Made by a program: the position numbers and the translations under genes | In this document: in pieces, positions 1-14,240 of the stretch | How the letters are laid out: every line of letters begins with the position of its first letter | How positions within the stretch are numbered: position 1 is the stretch's first letter | Source: Betaproteobacteria bacterium | Lineage (GTDB): Bacteria; Pseudomonadota; Gammaproteobacteria; Burkholderiales; SG8-41 | Direction: 5' to 3' | Length of the DNA stretch: 64,000 nt | NCBI GenBank assembly: GCA_016192825.1 | Contig: JACPTK010000006.1 | Coordinates: forward strand, 62,001-126,000 | The notes under the pieces: model-generated | Seen by the model: only the letters and a program-made list of their open reading frames with translations | Database searches by the model: none | What the model was told of the DNA's origin: nothing

Positions 1-2
1 TT

Positions 3-158
3 TTCCAAGCAAAAGATGGCAAGAGCCAGTATTGGTATATCAACACCTTCGGCAATCAGGTGAACCTCGACATCTACGATCACCAGATAATCGATACTGA
101 ACTCATGCGCCGAGGCATACGCAAGCGCGGTGTGTTCGGCCTTGTCGGTAGCTTGTAA
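3..158 (+). CDS. 3' end of an unknown protein (partial)
   Basis: An open frame enters from the left edge and ends at a TAA, giving the last 51 residues of a protein. The tail is rich in Tyr, Asp and Ile and ends in a basic stretch followed by GVFGLVGSL. I do not recognise the family. The frame is absent from the ORF track because it has no start codon in the window. Another frame stops at the TGA near 61-63 and the remaining one at the TGA near 97-99, so this is the only frame open throughout, which supports it as real coding sequence. Confidence 0.5.
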   Translation, partial: FQAKDGKSQYWYINTFGNQVNLDIYDHQIIDTELMRRGIRKRGVFGLVGSL

Positions 159-230
159 GGATTACCGCGAGCGTTTGTCTCGGGGTTGGCAAAACAATTC
201 AGCTCGATAACTGTAAGAGAGGAGAACGCC

Positions 231-1226
231 ATGGGTGCAATGCATAATCAGACTATGCTTCGCTTCGTCCTCACCGCAGTCCTATGCGGCGTACTGGCGG
301 GAGAAGGAGTTGCTGGTTTCGCTGCAAGCTGGCAACCGACAAAGCCCTTGACGCTCGTGGTGCACGCTAGTCCCGGCTCGGGGGCCGATTTGTTCGCGCG
401 CCTCGTGGCCAAAATTGTGAAGGACGAGAGGCTGCTTCCGGTTGCAGTAGAAGTGCTCAACCGGACCGGAGGTCGTGGCGCCATCGCGATGAACTTCGTT
501 GCTAACAAACGTGGTGATCCCGGCGTTCTCATGGGCGTGACGACCCCCTTTATTACGGCTCCGCTACAGCAGAAGGGGTTGCCAACCTACCGTGACTTCC
601 TGCCCGTGGCCCTGATGGCTGAAGACACCAGCGCCGTGCAGGTGCTCGCTACGTCGCGTTACCACACGATCCACGATCTCATCGAAGCGGCGCGACGGCA
701 GCCGAACACCGTTACTCTCGCTTTTGGCGCGTTCGGCGGAACAGACCACATTAATGGCTTCCAGCTCGGCAAGGCAGTTGGTGCACAGTTCCGCTTCGTT
801 GCGTTCAAGGGTGGCGGGGAAACGGTCACACAGTTGCTCGGCGGGCATATTGACTTCATTACTAGCAATCCGGCCGAGACTCGCGCCTTGGCGCAAGCAG
901 GAAAGGTACGGGTTCTTGCGATTATGGGCGAGAAACGCTTAGCGGTTTTCCCGGATGTGCCCACTCTCCGGGAACTTGGAATTAACATGGGTGGCACCTT
1001 CGCGGCATTCCGAGGCTTTGTCGCGCCCGGCGGCGTGCCCGAAGAAGCGATCGAGGCGTATGGATCGCTCATGCGCAAGGTGATGGAAGCGGCCGCATGG
1101 AAGCGCTACGTGAGTGACAACGACCTCGTCGAGGAGTACCTCGGCCCAGCCCAGATGGTTCGATTCCTCGAGGAGCGCGAACGCAGCCTTGCGCGCGCGC
1201 TCGTCGAGATGGGTGCTGTGAAGTGA
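231..1226 (+). CDS. Bug/TctC-type tripartite tricarboxylate transporter receptor
   Basis: A predicted periplasmic solute-binding protein of the Bug (TctC) family, which captures small organic acids, sometimes for TctAB-type transporters. I chose ATG 231 rather than the ORF-track start at 186 because GAGAGGAGA lies just upstream and the signal peptide (LRFVLTAVLCGVLAG) then falls at the true N terminus, giving 331 residues. The family fold shows in the KPLTLVVHASPGSGADLFAR segment, the GGRGAIAMNFVA loop, and the late PDVPTLRELGI and FVAPGGVPEEAIEA blocks. No tctA or tctB gene is adjacent, which is usual for orphan Bug receptors. The ligand cannot be read from sequence. Confidence 0.85.
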   Translation: MGAMHNQTMLRFVLTAVLCGVLAGEGVAGFAASWQPTKPLTLVVHASPGSGADLFARLVAKIVKDERLLPVAVEVLNRTGGRGAIAMNFVANKRGDPGVLMGVTTPFITAPLQQKGLPTYRDFLPVALMAEDTSAVQVLATSRYHTIHDLIEAARRQPNTVTLAFGAFGGTDHINGFQLGKAVGAQFRFVAFKGGGETVTQLLGGHIDFITSNPAETRALAQAGKVRVLAIMGEKRLAVFPDVPTLRELGINMGGTFAAFRGFVAPGGVPEEAIEAYGSLMRKVMEAAAWKRYVSDNDLVEEYLGPAQMVRFLEERERSLARALVEMGAVK

Positions 1227-1285
1227 GCCGCGAGGGCGTGCCGGTCGAGCACTTGCGCGCCCTGGGTCTCTCGGGCACCGAGTGA

Positions 1286-1438
1286 GCCGCCGCCCAAGTG
1301 CACACCTTGCGCGCGAAGCTGCTGAAGATCGGCGCGGTCATCATCCGCAACACGCGCCGCATCCGCGTGCTGCTCTCCAGCCACTATCCGTATAAGGACG
1401 CCTTTCGGCGCGTCTATCTCGCGCTCAACTCCAGTTGA
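1286..1438 (+). pseudogene. IS1380-type transposase C-terminal remnant
   Basis: The frame reads VHTLRAKLLKIGAVIIRNTR, then RRIRVLLSSHYPYKDAFRRV, and ends at TGA. This matches the usual C-terminal tail of IS1380-family DDE transposases. The same frame is interrupted by an in-frame TGA just upstream, and no catalytic domain is present, so only a scar of the insertion sequence remains. The rest of 1227-1609 shows nothing else that I can support. Confidence 0.6.
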
Positions 1439-1609
1439 AGCCCGATCGAGTGCTGTCCCCGGCACACTGACAAACAACGGGGGTAAGGGGTGGTGTCGCC
1501 CGAAACGAGGCTTTTGCGCAAAAACTACTCAGCCCGCATGTCCCCATCACTATTGGACGTGCGTACCCTCAAAATCCCCCTTGCGCTGGCAACTCGTGCA
1601 ACATGCGAG

Positions 1610-2431
1610 CTAGTAGATGCGCCGCACGAGCTTGGCCTCGTGCAGGATCGTCGTCGCCAGCTCCTCGACCGACTTGCTGGTCGCGTCCAGGAAGGGGATT
1701 CCTTCCTGCCGCATGAGCGCTTCGGCCTCGCGCACCTCGAATTCGCAATTGGCGAGCGTCGCGTACTGGCTCCCGGGTCGACGCTCGTTGCGGATCTGCT
1801 GAAGCCGCTTGGGCCGTATGGACAGGCCGTAGAGCTTGCCGCGCAGCGAGCGCAGCTGCGCGGGCAGTCGCATGGTGCTGAAGTCCTCCGGGATGAGCGG
1901 GTAATTGGCGGCGCGGATGCCGAATTGCATGGCGAGGTAGAGACAGGTCGGCGTCTTGCCGCAGCGCGAGACGCCGATCAGGACGACGTCGGCATCGCTG
2001 ATCTGGCGGTTGGAGACGCCGTCGTCGTGCGACAGGGCGTAATTCACGGATTCGATGCGGTTGTGGTAATTGACGAAATCCGAGACGTTGTGAGTGCGTC
2101 CGATGGCATGCGAGGACCGGATCCCGAGCTCGCGCTCGAGGGGGGAGATGAAAATCTCGAAGCAGTCGAGAAACAAGGCGCTGGACTGGCCGATGGCTTG
2201 CGCGATCTCGGTGCGCGCGAGCGTGCTGATGACGAGCGGGCGCGCGCCGTCCGCGGTTCCCTGATGGTTGATTCTTTCCACCACTTCGCGCGCCTTTTCC
2301 AGCGAGTCCACGAACGGCAAGGTCACTTCGTTGAAGCGCACGCCGTCGAACTGGGTGAGCAGGCTGTGTCCCAGCATTTCCGCAGTAATCCCGGTGCGGT
2401 CGGATACGAAGAACGCGGTGCGCTTCTGCAT
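1610..2431 (-). CDS. ppsR: Phosphoenolpyruvate synthase regulatory protein (bifunctional kinase/pyrophosphorylase)
   Basis: A 273-residue DUF299 protein that reversibly inactivates PEP synthase by ADP-dependent threonine phosphorylation and reactivates it by Pi-dependent phosphorolysis. It starts [19 protein letters not shown], the family signature, and carries the P-loop-like [15 protein letters not shown] near residues 150-165. It is divergent from ppsA with about 50 bp between them, the classical arrangement for regulator and target. Length and start agree with the family. The long plus-strand ORF across this locus is a shadow. Confidence 0.95.
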   Translation of the reverse strand: MQKRTAFFVSDRTGITAEMLGHSLLTQFDGVRFNEVTLPFVDSLEKAREVVERINHQGTADGARPLVISTLARTEIAQAIGQSSALFLDCFEIFISPLERELGIRSSHAIGRTHNVSDFVNYHNRIESVNYALSHDDGVSNRQISDADVVLIGVSRCGKTPTCLYLAMQFGIRAANYPLIPEDFSTMRLPAQLRSLRGKLYGLSIRPKRLQQIRNERRPGSQYATLANCEFEVREAEALMRQEGIPFLDATSKSVEELATTILHEAKLVRRIY

Positions 2432-2454
2432 CAGCGAGGCTGCCTGCGGCTTGA

Positions 2455-2466
2455 TTTACCGGTAAA
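2455..2466. promoter_or_regulatory. 12-bp perfect dyad between ppsR and ppsA
   Basis: TTTACCGGTAAA is a perfect palindrome in the 53-bp divergent gap, overlapping a TAAAAT that could be a -10 element for ppsA. It could be an operator shared by both genes. No regulator is identifiable from the site, and it does not resemble the Cra box known from enterobacterial ppsA. Confidence 0.35.
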
Positions 2467-2484
2467 ATAACTTTTTTTCCTGCA

Positions 2485-6667
<4,183 letters not shown>

Positions 6668-6750
6668 GTGCCGGCGTCATGACTTCCCGCCCGCGACGCT
6701 TGCCAACCGCACCGTCGCCGCAGCGCGGCGGGTCGCGCTCCGGCGACGCG

Positions 6751-7587
6751 ATGGAGTTGTGCGGATTCAGGGCGGGGCTCGACCAGCCGTTGTTCCTGAT
6801 TGCGGGGCCGTGCGTCGTCGAGTCCCGCGACCTCGCTTTCGATACTGCGGGCGCGCTCAAGGAAATCTGTGGCCAGGTCGGGGTCCCCCTGATCTACAAG
6901 TCGTCCTACGACAAGGCCAATCGCACATCAATAAACTCCTTTCGTGGCTTGGGGATGGATAAAGGTCTTGAGATTCTGGATGAAGTCAGGAAGCGGCTCG
7001 GCGTGCCGGTCCTGACCGACGTCCACGAAATCGACGAGATCGCCGCCGTGGCGCGGGCCGTCGACGTGCTGCAAACGCCGGCCTTCCTGTGCCGCCAGAC
7101 CGATTTCATCTGCGCGGTCGCCGCGACCGGCAAGCCGGTCAACATCAAGAAGGGCCAGTTTCTTGCGCCGGGCGACATGAAAAACGTGGTGGAGAAGGCG
7201 AAGTCGGCAAGCGGGCGGGACAACATCCTGGTGTGCGAGCGCGGGGTGTCGTTCGGCTACAACAACCTCGTCTCCGACATGCGCTCGCTCGCGATCATGC
7301 GCGAGACCGGCTGTCCGGTGGTATTCGACGCGACACACTCGGTCCAGTTGCCGGGCGGGCAGGGGACCGCGAGCGGCGGCCAGCGCGAATTCGTGCCGGT
7401 GCTCGCGCGCGCCGCGGTGGCAAGCGGCATCGCGGGCCTGTTCATGGAGACGCACCCCCGGCCCGAGAAGGCGCTTTCGGACGGCCCCAACGCCTGGCCG
7501 CTGAAACTGATGAAACCCCTGCTCGAGACGCTCAAGGCGCTCGACGTCATGGTCAAGAGCCGCGGCTTTGCCGAAAGCCTGCTGTGA
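6751..7587 (+). CDS. kdsA: 3-deoxy-8-phosphooctulonate synthase
   Basis: Condenses PEP with arabinose 5-phosphate to KDO 8-phosphate for lipopolysaccharide inner core. The ORF track starts at 6679, but family members start at MELCGF, so I use ATG 6751 (278 residues, normal length). Signatures are [59 protein letters not shown] and [17 protein letters not shown]. It lies between pyrG and eno on the same strand with short gaps. Its presence shows a Gram-negative outer membrane. Confidence 0.96.
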   Translation: MELCGFRAGLDQPLFLIAGPCVVESRDLAFDTAGALKEICGQVGVPLIYKSSYDKANRTSINSFRGLGMDKGLEILDEVRKRLGVPVLTDVHEIDEIAAVARAVDVLQTPAFLCRQTDFICAVAATGKPVNIKKGQFLAPGDMKNVVEKAKSASGRDNILVCERGVSFGYNNLVSDMRSLAIMRETGCPVVFDATHSVQLPGGQGTASGGQREFVPVLARAAVASGIAGLFMETHPRPEKALSDGPNAWPLKLMKPLLETLKALDVMVKSRGFAESLL

Positions 7588-7617
7588 GCGCGACAGCGCA
7601 ATGAAAATCGACCCTGA

Positions 7618-8940
<1,323 letters not shown>

Positions 8941-9045
8941 TCAGCGGCGCCGTGCAAGCCCCGTCGTTCCGGGTTTGGCGGGTGTTGCCGGTGACGTTGC
9001 GCTGCGCCTCTGGCGCCTTGCCCTTCACCCGTCACGCATCGCCCG

Positions 9046-9354
9046 ATGAGAATGCTGACGCTTGTGCTCGCAGCGCTGATCGTGCTGATCCAGTATCCGC
9101 TGTGGCTGGGCAAGGGCAGCTGGTTGCGGGTGTGGGAGGTGGACCAGCAGATCCGCGCGCAGCGCGAGACCAACCGCCAGCTGCAGTCCCGCAACAGCGC
9201 CCTGGAAGCCGAAGTGCGCGATCTCAAGGTCGGGCTGGAAGCGATCGAGGAACGGGCCCGCAGCGAGCTCGGCATGATCCGGCAGGACGAGATATTCTTC
9301 CAGGTGCTCGAAACCGTTCCTCCCGCTCGCCTTTCCGAACCTGCAAAACCCTGA
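9046..9354 (+). CDS. ftsB: Cell division protein FtsB
   Basis: A 102-residue bitopic divisome protein. Residues 3-22 form one transmembrane segment ([20 protein letters not shown]), followed by a periplasmic coiled coil (heptad-like [20 protein letters not shown]) and the short conserved tail [18 protein letters not shown]. It acts with FtsL and FtsQ to regulate septal peptidoglycan synthesis. It follows eno, the usual location. The 132-bp gap from eno holds the GTGAGGC repeats. Confidence 0.92.
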   Translation: MRMLTLVLAALIVLIQYPLWLGKGSWLRVWEVDQQIRAQRETNRQLQSRNSALEAEVRDLKVGLEAIEERARSELGMIRQDEIFFQVLETVPPARLSEPAKP

Positions 9355-9355
9355 G

Positions 9356-10240
9356 ATGACGGCCCCACGAGGAGCGCCTGCCGCCGAGGTGATCGACGGA
9401 ACGGCCGCGGCGCGCGAGGTTTATGCGCGGCTCAAGGCTCGCGTTACCGCGCTCGCGGCCTCGAACGTCCGTCCCGGCCTGGCGGCCATCCTGGTGGGCG
9501 ATAACGCGGCATCGAAGATCTACCTGCGCAACAAGGTTCGGGCGTGCGACGAGACCGGCGTGCGTTCCGACGTCCGCTACCTTCCGGCCGACAGTCCCCA
9601 GGACGAGGTGCTGGCGACGCTGGACGAGCTCAACCGCGATCCGAACGTGCATGGCGTCCTGCTGCAGCTGCCGCTGCCGTCTCATCTCGACGCCGTGCGC
9701 ATCCTGCAGGCCGTGTCTCCGGCGAAAGACGTTGACGGTCTCACCTGGGCAAGCCTGGGCGCGCTGGTCGCCGGCCAGCCCTCGTTCGAGCCGTGCACGC
9801 CCGCGGGCGTGGTCGCCCTCCTCGAGCGGGCCGGAGTCGGCATGGACGGCAGCCACGCGGTGGTGGTGGGACGCAGCGCGATCGTCGGCAAGCCGATGGC
9901 GCTCATGCTGATGGCGCGCGGCGCGACCGTGACGATCTGCCACAGCCGCACGCGGGGCCTGGCGGATCACGCCCGGCGCGCCGACATTCTGGTAGCGGCG
10001 GCCGGCCGGCCGCGACTCATTACCGCCGAAATGGTCAAGCCGGGCGCCGCGGTGATCGATGTCGGCATCAACCGGCTGCCGGACGGCAAGCTTGCCGGGG
10101 ACGTGGATTTCGCGGGAGTGCGCAACGTGGCCGGCTGGATCACCCCCGTGCCGGGCGGCGTCGGGCCGATGACGGTCGCCATGGTCATCGTCAACACGGT
10201 CCGGGCCGCGGAGATGCGGCTGGCGGGGAGCGCCGCATAG
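9356..10240 (+). CDS. folD: Bifunctional methylenetetrahydrofolate dehydrogenase/cyclohydrolase
   Basis: Oxidises 5,10-methylene-THF to methenyl-THF and hydrolyses it to 10-formyl-THF. The length of 294 residues is typical. Signatures are LAAILVGDNAASKIYLRNK with the catalytic Lys following, GVLLQLPLPSHLD, KDVDGLT, the NADP-binding VVVGRSAIVGKPMALMLM, and PVPGGVGPMTVAMV near the end. The ATG lies 1 bp after the ftsB stop, suggesting translational coupling, although ftsB-folD is not a universal pair. Confidence 0.95.
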   Translation: MTAPRGAPAAEVIDGTAAAREVYARLKARVTALAASNVRPGLAAILVGDNAASKIYLRNKVRACDETGVRSDVRYLPADSPQDEVLATLDELNRDPNVHGVLLQLPLPSHLDAVRILQAVSPAKDVDGLTWASLGALVAGQPSFEPCTPAGVVALLERAGVGMDGSHAVVVGRSAIVGKPMALMLMARGATVTICHSRTRGLADHARRADILVAAAGRPRLITAEMVKPGAAVIDVGINRLPDGKLAGDVDFAGVRNVAGWITPVPGGVGPMTVAMVIVNTVRAAEMRLAGSAA

Positions 10241-10253
10241 CGCCCGTAACCCT

Positions 10254-10400
10254 TCAGCACGAAAACGCGCTCGAGAAATTCAGCAGCAATTCCGGGCTGA
10301 AATAGCCGCGAAACGCGAAGTAAGTGACGAGGGCGGCAAGCGTGGCCAGGATCAGCCACAGCAGGATGCGTCTCGCCTGGGTCATGCGGACGTTGAGCAT
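10254..10400 (-). CDS. Small single-pass membrane protein
   Basis: A 48-residue protein: a basic N terminus (RMTQARRI), one hydrophobic helix (LLWLILATLAALVTYFAF) and a short tail ending in Cys. The ORF track extends upstream to 10481, but ATG 10400 gives a compact N-in membrane protein. I believe similar short proteins occur in betaproteobacteria, but I cannot name a family. It is convergent with folD. Function unknown. Confidence 0.5.
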   Translation of the reverse strand: MLNVRMTQARRILLWLILATLAALVTYFAFRGYFSPELLLNFSSAFSC

Positions 10401-10567
10401 CGCCGTAGCACCCGTGCATCCGTGGTGAGAGGGTGGCTGCATTATGGCACACGGGCTCGCGCGTTTATCGGCGCCGGACATCCCGGATGAATGGAACGCG
10501 CGCTGAAAAGCCGATGACTAACTGATTGATATAATTTTTCCTTTTTCACGAGTAGCCGGTTCTCCCT

Positions 10568-13500
10568 GTGGCCGCAGACATCATTCCCGTAGCCGGATCG
10601 GGGCTCGAATTCGAAGACCTCTATCGCCGCGAGGGCTTGCTGAAGCTCGACCGGCGCTTCCTCCACGAGCTGGCGAGCAGCGACACCGCGCTGCATGGGC
10701 AGCTGCTGCGCGCTCGAGCCGAGCCGACGATGCTGGCACCGAAGCAGGAGTCCGAATTGCTGGTCGCACTGGCGGCGCACCTGGAAGGATTCGTCGCGCG
10801 CCTGTTCGGAATCGAGGCGGAGGCGCGGGCGCTTGCCGGCAGGCATCACGAGCTCTCCCCGCTCTATGCCGCGAAGCGGCAGTTCGTGCAACGCAAGGCC
10901 ATGCACCGGGTGAAGCCCGAAGAGGCGGAAAGCGTCGACGGCCTCGCGCTGGAGCGGGCGCTCGAGCGGTCATTCGGCGAGCCGTTCACGGAGCTCGCCT
11001 TCGCGCGCCACGTCAGCCGATGGCAGGAGGACGCGGGGGCCTACGAGGCCGAGCTCGAGACCGCTTTGCGCTACGCGGCTTGGGCCGTGCATTCCGCGAT
11101 CGGGAGGAGGCGGCACCGGACGGGCGTGCTGTTCAAGGCGCCGGCCCGGCTCGATCCGCGACGCCTCGTGCCCGTCGTCACCGAAGATGGAGGCGGATAC
11201 CCGGTCCATCGCCTGGGCGAGGAAAACCTGCGGCGGCGCGAAGGGTTCAAGCTGACCGACCCCGGAGCCGACCTCACCGGCGCCCTGGACGAGGCCAACT
11301 ACTGCATCTGGTGCCACGAGCAAGGCAAGGATTCCTGCTCAAAGGGGCTGCGGGAAAAGGGCGGAACCGGAACAGGGAAGGCATCGTTCAAGAAAAGTCC
11401 ATTCGGCGTCACGCTCGCGGGCTGCCCGCTGGAAGAAAAGATCTCGGAATTCCAGAAGGCCAAGGCGGAGGGTCTCGCGATCGGCGCGCTCGCCATCATC
11501 GTGGTGGACAACCCGATGGTCGCGGCGACCGGGCATCGTATCTGCAACGATTGCATGAAGTCGTGCATCTACCAGAAGCAGGACCCGGTCAACATTCCCC
11601 AGGCCGAAACCCGGACGTTGAAGGATGTGCTCGAGCTGCCGTGGGGCTTCGAGATCTATTCGTTGCTCACGCGCTGGAACCCGCTCAACCTGCGCACGCC
11701 CTATCCCGCGGCTCCGAGCGGCAAGCGCGTCCTGATTGCCGGCATGGGTCCCGCGGGCATTGCGCTCGCGCATCATTTGATGAACGACGGCCATACCGTG
11801 GCCGGCATCGACGGGCTGAAGATCGAGCCGCTGCCCTCTGGCGTGTCCGGCGTGGACGCGCTCGGGAGGCGCGTGCCGATCCAGCCGATCCGCGACGTCC
11901 GGATGCTCTACGAAGCCCTGGATCGGCGCGTGATGGCGGGTTTCGGCGGGGTGGCGGAATACGGAATCACGGTGCGGTGGGACAAGAACTTTCTCAAGGT
12001 GCTGCGCCTGCTGCTCGAGCGCAGGCGCGAGTTCGCCTTGTTCGGGGGCGTGCGCTTCGGCGGCACGCTGACGGCGGAGGAGGCCTTCGCTGCCGGCTTC
12101 GACCATGTGGCGCTCGCCATCGGCGCCGGGCGCCCGACCGTGCTCGACCTTCCCAACGGGCTCGCGCGCGGCGTGCGCACCGCTTCAGACTTCCTGATGG
12201 CGCTGCAACTCACCGGCGCGGCGAAGCCGGACTCGATTGCCAACATGCAGTTGCGGCTGCCCGTCGTCGTGGTGGGCGGCGGGCTGACCGCGATCGACAC
12301 GGCGACCGAAGCACTTGCCTACTACCCCCTGCAGGCCGAGAAATTCCTGCAACGCTACGAGAAGCTGGCGCGCGAGCACGGCGAGACCGCGGCAAGGATC
12401 GCCTGGACCGACGAGGAAAGGGGCATCGCCGACGAATTCCTGGGCCACGCGCGAGCGCTCCGGTCGGAGCGCATGCGCGCGGTGGCCGAAGGGCGTGCGC
12501 CGCGCATCCTCGAATTGCTGCAGTCATGGGGAGGCGTCACGATCGCCTATCGCAGGCGGCTGATCGACAGCCCGTCCTATACGCTCAACCACGAGGAAGT
12601 GCACAAGGCGCTGGAAGAGGGCATCCGGTTCGCTGAAGGACTGACCCCGCTCGCCGTCGAAGTGGACGAGGACGGGCACGCCCGCGCGCTCAAGGTCTCG
12701 GTGCAGCAACGCGGCGAGGACGGCCGCTGGGCCGAAATCGGCAAGGCCGAGCTGCCGGCCAGGACGCTTTTGATCGCCGCGGGGACGCAGCCCAACACGG
12801 TCCTCGCGCGCGAGGACCCCGGCCACTTCAGGCTGGACGGCCGCTATTTCCAGGCCTGCGACGAAAACGGCGAACCGCTCGGCGTGGAGCAGGCGATATC
12901 CAAGCCGGCCCGCTCGAGCGTGCTGCTGTCGCGACGCGACGATGGCCGCTTCATGAGCTATTTTGGCGACGTTCATCCGTCCTATTTCGGCAACGTCGTG
13001 AAGGCCCTGGGCAGCGCCAAGCAGGGTTATCCGGTCGTGAGTCGCGTGCTGGAGCGCACCGGGCCGGCGTCCGGGCTGAGCGAAGAGGCGTTTATCGGCC
13101 GGCTCAACGGGGAGCTGCGCGCCACCGTGCATGAGGTGGCGCGCTTGACGCCCCTCATCGTCGAAGTCGTGGTGCGCGCGCCGCTTGCAGCGCGCCGCTT
13201 CCGGCCCGGGCAGTTCTACCGGCTTCAGAATTTTGAAACGCTGGCACCCGTTGCCGAAGAAACACGCCTCGCGATGGAAGGCATCGCCCTCACCGGCGCG
13301 TGGGTGGACCCCGGGCGCGGCCTGATCTCGCTGATCACGCTGGAAATGGGCGGCTCCTCCGACCTGTGCGTGCTGCTCAAGCCCGGCGAACCGGTGGTGG
13401 TCATGGGCCCGACCGGCGCGCCAACGGAAATCCCCTCCGGCGAAACCGTGATTCTCGCCGGCGGGGGCCTGGGAAACGCCGTGCTGTTCTCGATCGGGCA

Positions 13501-14098
13501 GGCCATGCGTCGCGCCGGCTGCCGCGTGCTCTACTTCGCCGGCTACAAGCACATGACGGACCGCTACAAGATCGCCGAGATCGAGGCGGCCGCGGACCTG
13601 GTGGTCTGGTGCTGCGACGAGGAGCCGGGTTTCACGCCCGACCGCCCGCAGGACAGGACTTTCGTCGGCACCATCGTGCAGGGCATGCACGCCTACGCCA
13701 GCGGCGCGCTCGGCGGCCAGCCGATCCCGTTCGACGCGGCGGACCGCCTGGTCGCGATCGGGTCGGACCGCATGATGGCGGCGGTGGCGCACGCGCGGCA
13801 CGACCTGCTCGAGCCCCACCTCAAGCCGGGTCACCGCGGCATCGGCTCGATCAACTCGCCCATGCAATGCATGATGAAGGAGATCTGCGCGCAGTGCCTG
13901 CAGCCGCACGTGGACCCGTCGACGGGGAAGGTGAGCTACGTGTTTTCCTGCTTCAACCAGGATCAGCCGCTCGACCTCGTGGACTGGCAGGCGCTCGATG
14001 CACGGCTGCGCCAGAACTCGGTGCAGGAAAAGCTCGCCGCCGAATGGATAGACCACTGCCTCGTGGCGGCCGGCAGGCGCAGCATGCAGCGCGTCTAG
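10568..14098 (+). CDS. Large fused Fe-S/FAD/NAD(P) oxidoreductase (GltD-like plus PyrK-like)
   Basis: A 1176-residue cytoplasmic protein with a GTG start. Residues 1-230 have no recognised motif. A cysteine-rich block follows (CIWCHEQGKDSC near 245 and CNDCMKSC near 327), resembling the Fe-S motifs of glutamate-synthase small-subunit-like enzymes. Next is a GltD-like nucleotide-binding core (VLIAGMGPAGIALAHHL near 391 and VVVGGGLTAIDTATEAL near 562). The C-terminal third is ferredoxin-reductase/PyrK-like (RPGQFYRLQNF near 880 and LAGGGLGNAVLFSIGQAM near 963) and ends with a possible cluster (CMMKEICAQC and a later FSCF). The likely role is electron transfer between NAD(P)H and an unknown acceptor. 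The gene stands alone; a TATAAT lies at 10530-10535. Confidence 0.75.
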   Translation: MAADIIPVAGSGLEFEDLYRREGLLKLDRRFLHELASSDTALHGQLLRARAEPTMLAPKQESELLVALAAHLEGFVARLFGIEAEARALAGRHHELSPLYAAKRQFVQRKAMHRVKPEEAESVDGLALERALERSFGEPFTELAFARHVSRWQEDAGAYEAELETALRYAAWAVHSAIGRRRHRTGVLFKAPARLDPRRLVPVVTEDGGGYPVHRLGEENLRRREGFKLTDPGADLTGALDEANYCIWCHEQGKDSCSKGLREKGGTGTGKASFKKSPFGVTLAGCPLEEKISEFQKAKAEGLAIGALAIIVVDNPMVAATGHRICNDCMKSCIYQKQDPVNIPQAETRTLKDVLELPWGFEIYSLLTRWNPLNLRTPYPAAPSGKRVLIAGMGPAGIALAHHLMNDGHTVAGIDGLKIEPLPSGVSGVDALGRRVPIQPIRDVRMLYEALDRRVMAGFGGVAEYGITVRWDKNFLKVLRLLLERRREFALFGGVRFGGTLTAEEAFAAGFDHVALAIGAGRPTVLDLPNGLARGVRTASDFLMALQLTGAAKPDSIANMQLRLPVVVVGGGLTAIDTATEALAYYPLQAEKFLQRYEKLAREHGETAARIAWTDEERGIADEFLGHARALRSERMRAVAEGRAPRILELLQSWGGVTIAYRRRLIDSPSYTLNHEEVHKALEEGIRFAEGLTPLAVEVDEDGHARALKVSVQQRGEDGRWAEIGKAELPARTLLIAAGTQPNTVLAREDPGHFRLDGRYFQACDENGEPLGVEQAISKPARSSVLLSRRDDGRFMSYFGDVHPSYFGNVVKALGSAKQGYPVVSRVLERTGPASGLSEEAFIGRLNGELRATVHEVARLTPLIVEVVVRAPLAARRFRPGQFYRLQNFETLAPVAEETRLAMEGIALTGAWVDPGRGLISLITLEMGGSSDLCVLLKPGEPVVVMGPTGAPTEIPSGETVILAGGGLGNAVLFSIGQAMRRAGCRVLYFAGYKHMTDRYKIAEIEAAADLVVWCCDEEPGFTPDRPQDRTFVGTIVQGMHAYASGALGGQPIPFDAADRLVAIGSDRMMAAVAHARHDLLEPHLKPGHRGIGSINSPMQCMMKEICAQCLQPHVDPSTGKVSYVFSCFNQDQPLDLVDWQALDARLRQNSVQEKLAAEWIDHCLVAAGRRSMQRV

Positions 14099-14240
14099 AG
14101 TCCTTGGGTCCGACAAGCTCCTTAGGAGCGGGAAAACCGGGAAAGCGCATAGGGCGAGGATCGCGCAAAGTATCTTCGCTAATCTCGAACCGGCTCCGCG
14201 TTTCCAGGGCGCCCTCGCGCCTTGGTGGTCAGCGTTCGCT

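Noticed and set aside
1490-2470. 326-codon plus-strand ORF opposite ppsR
   Set aside because: Complement of ppsR, which has full family motifs; no independent signature.
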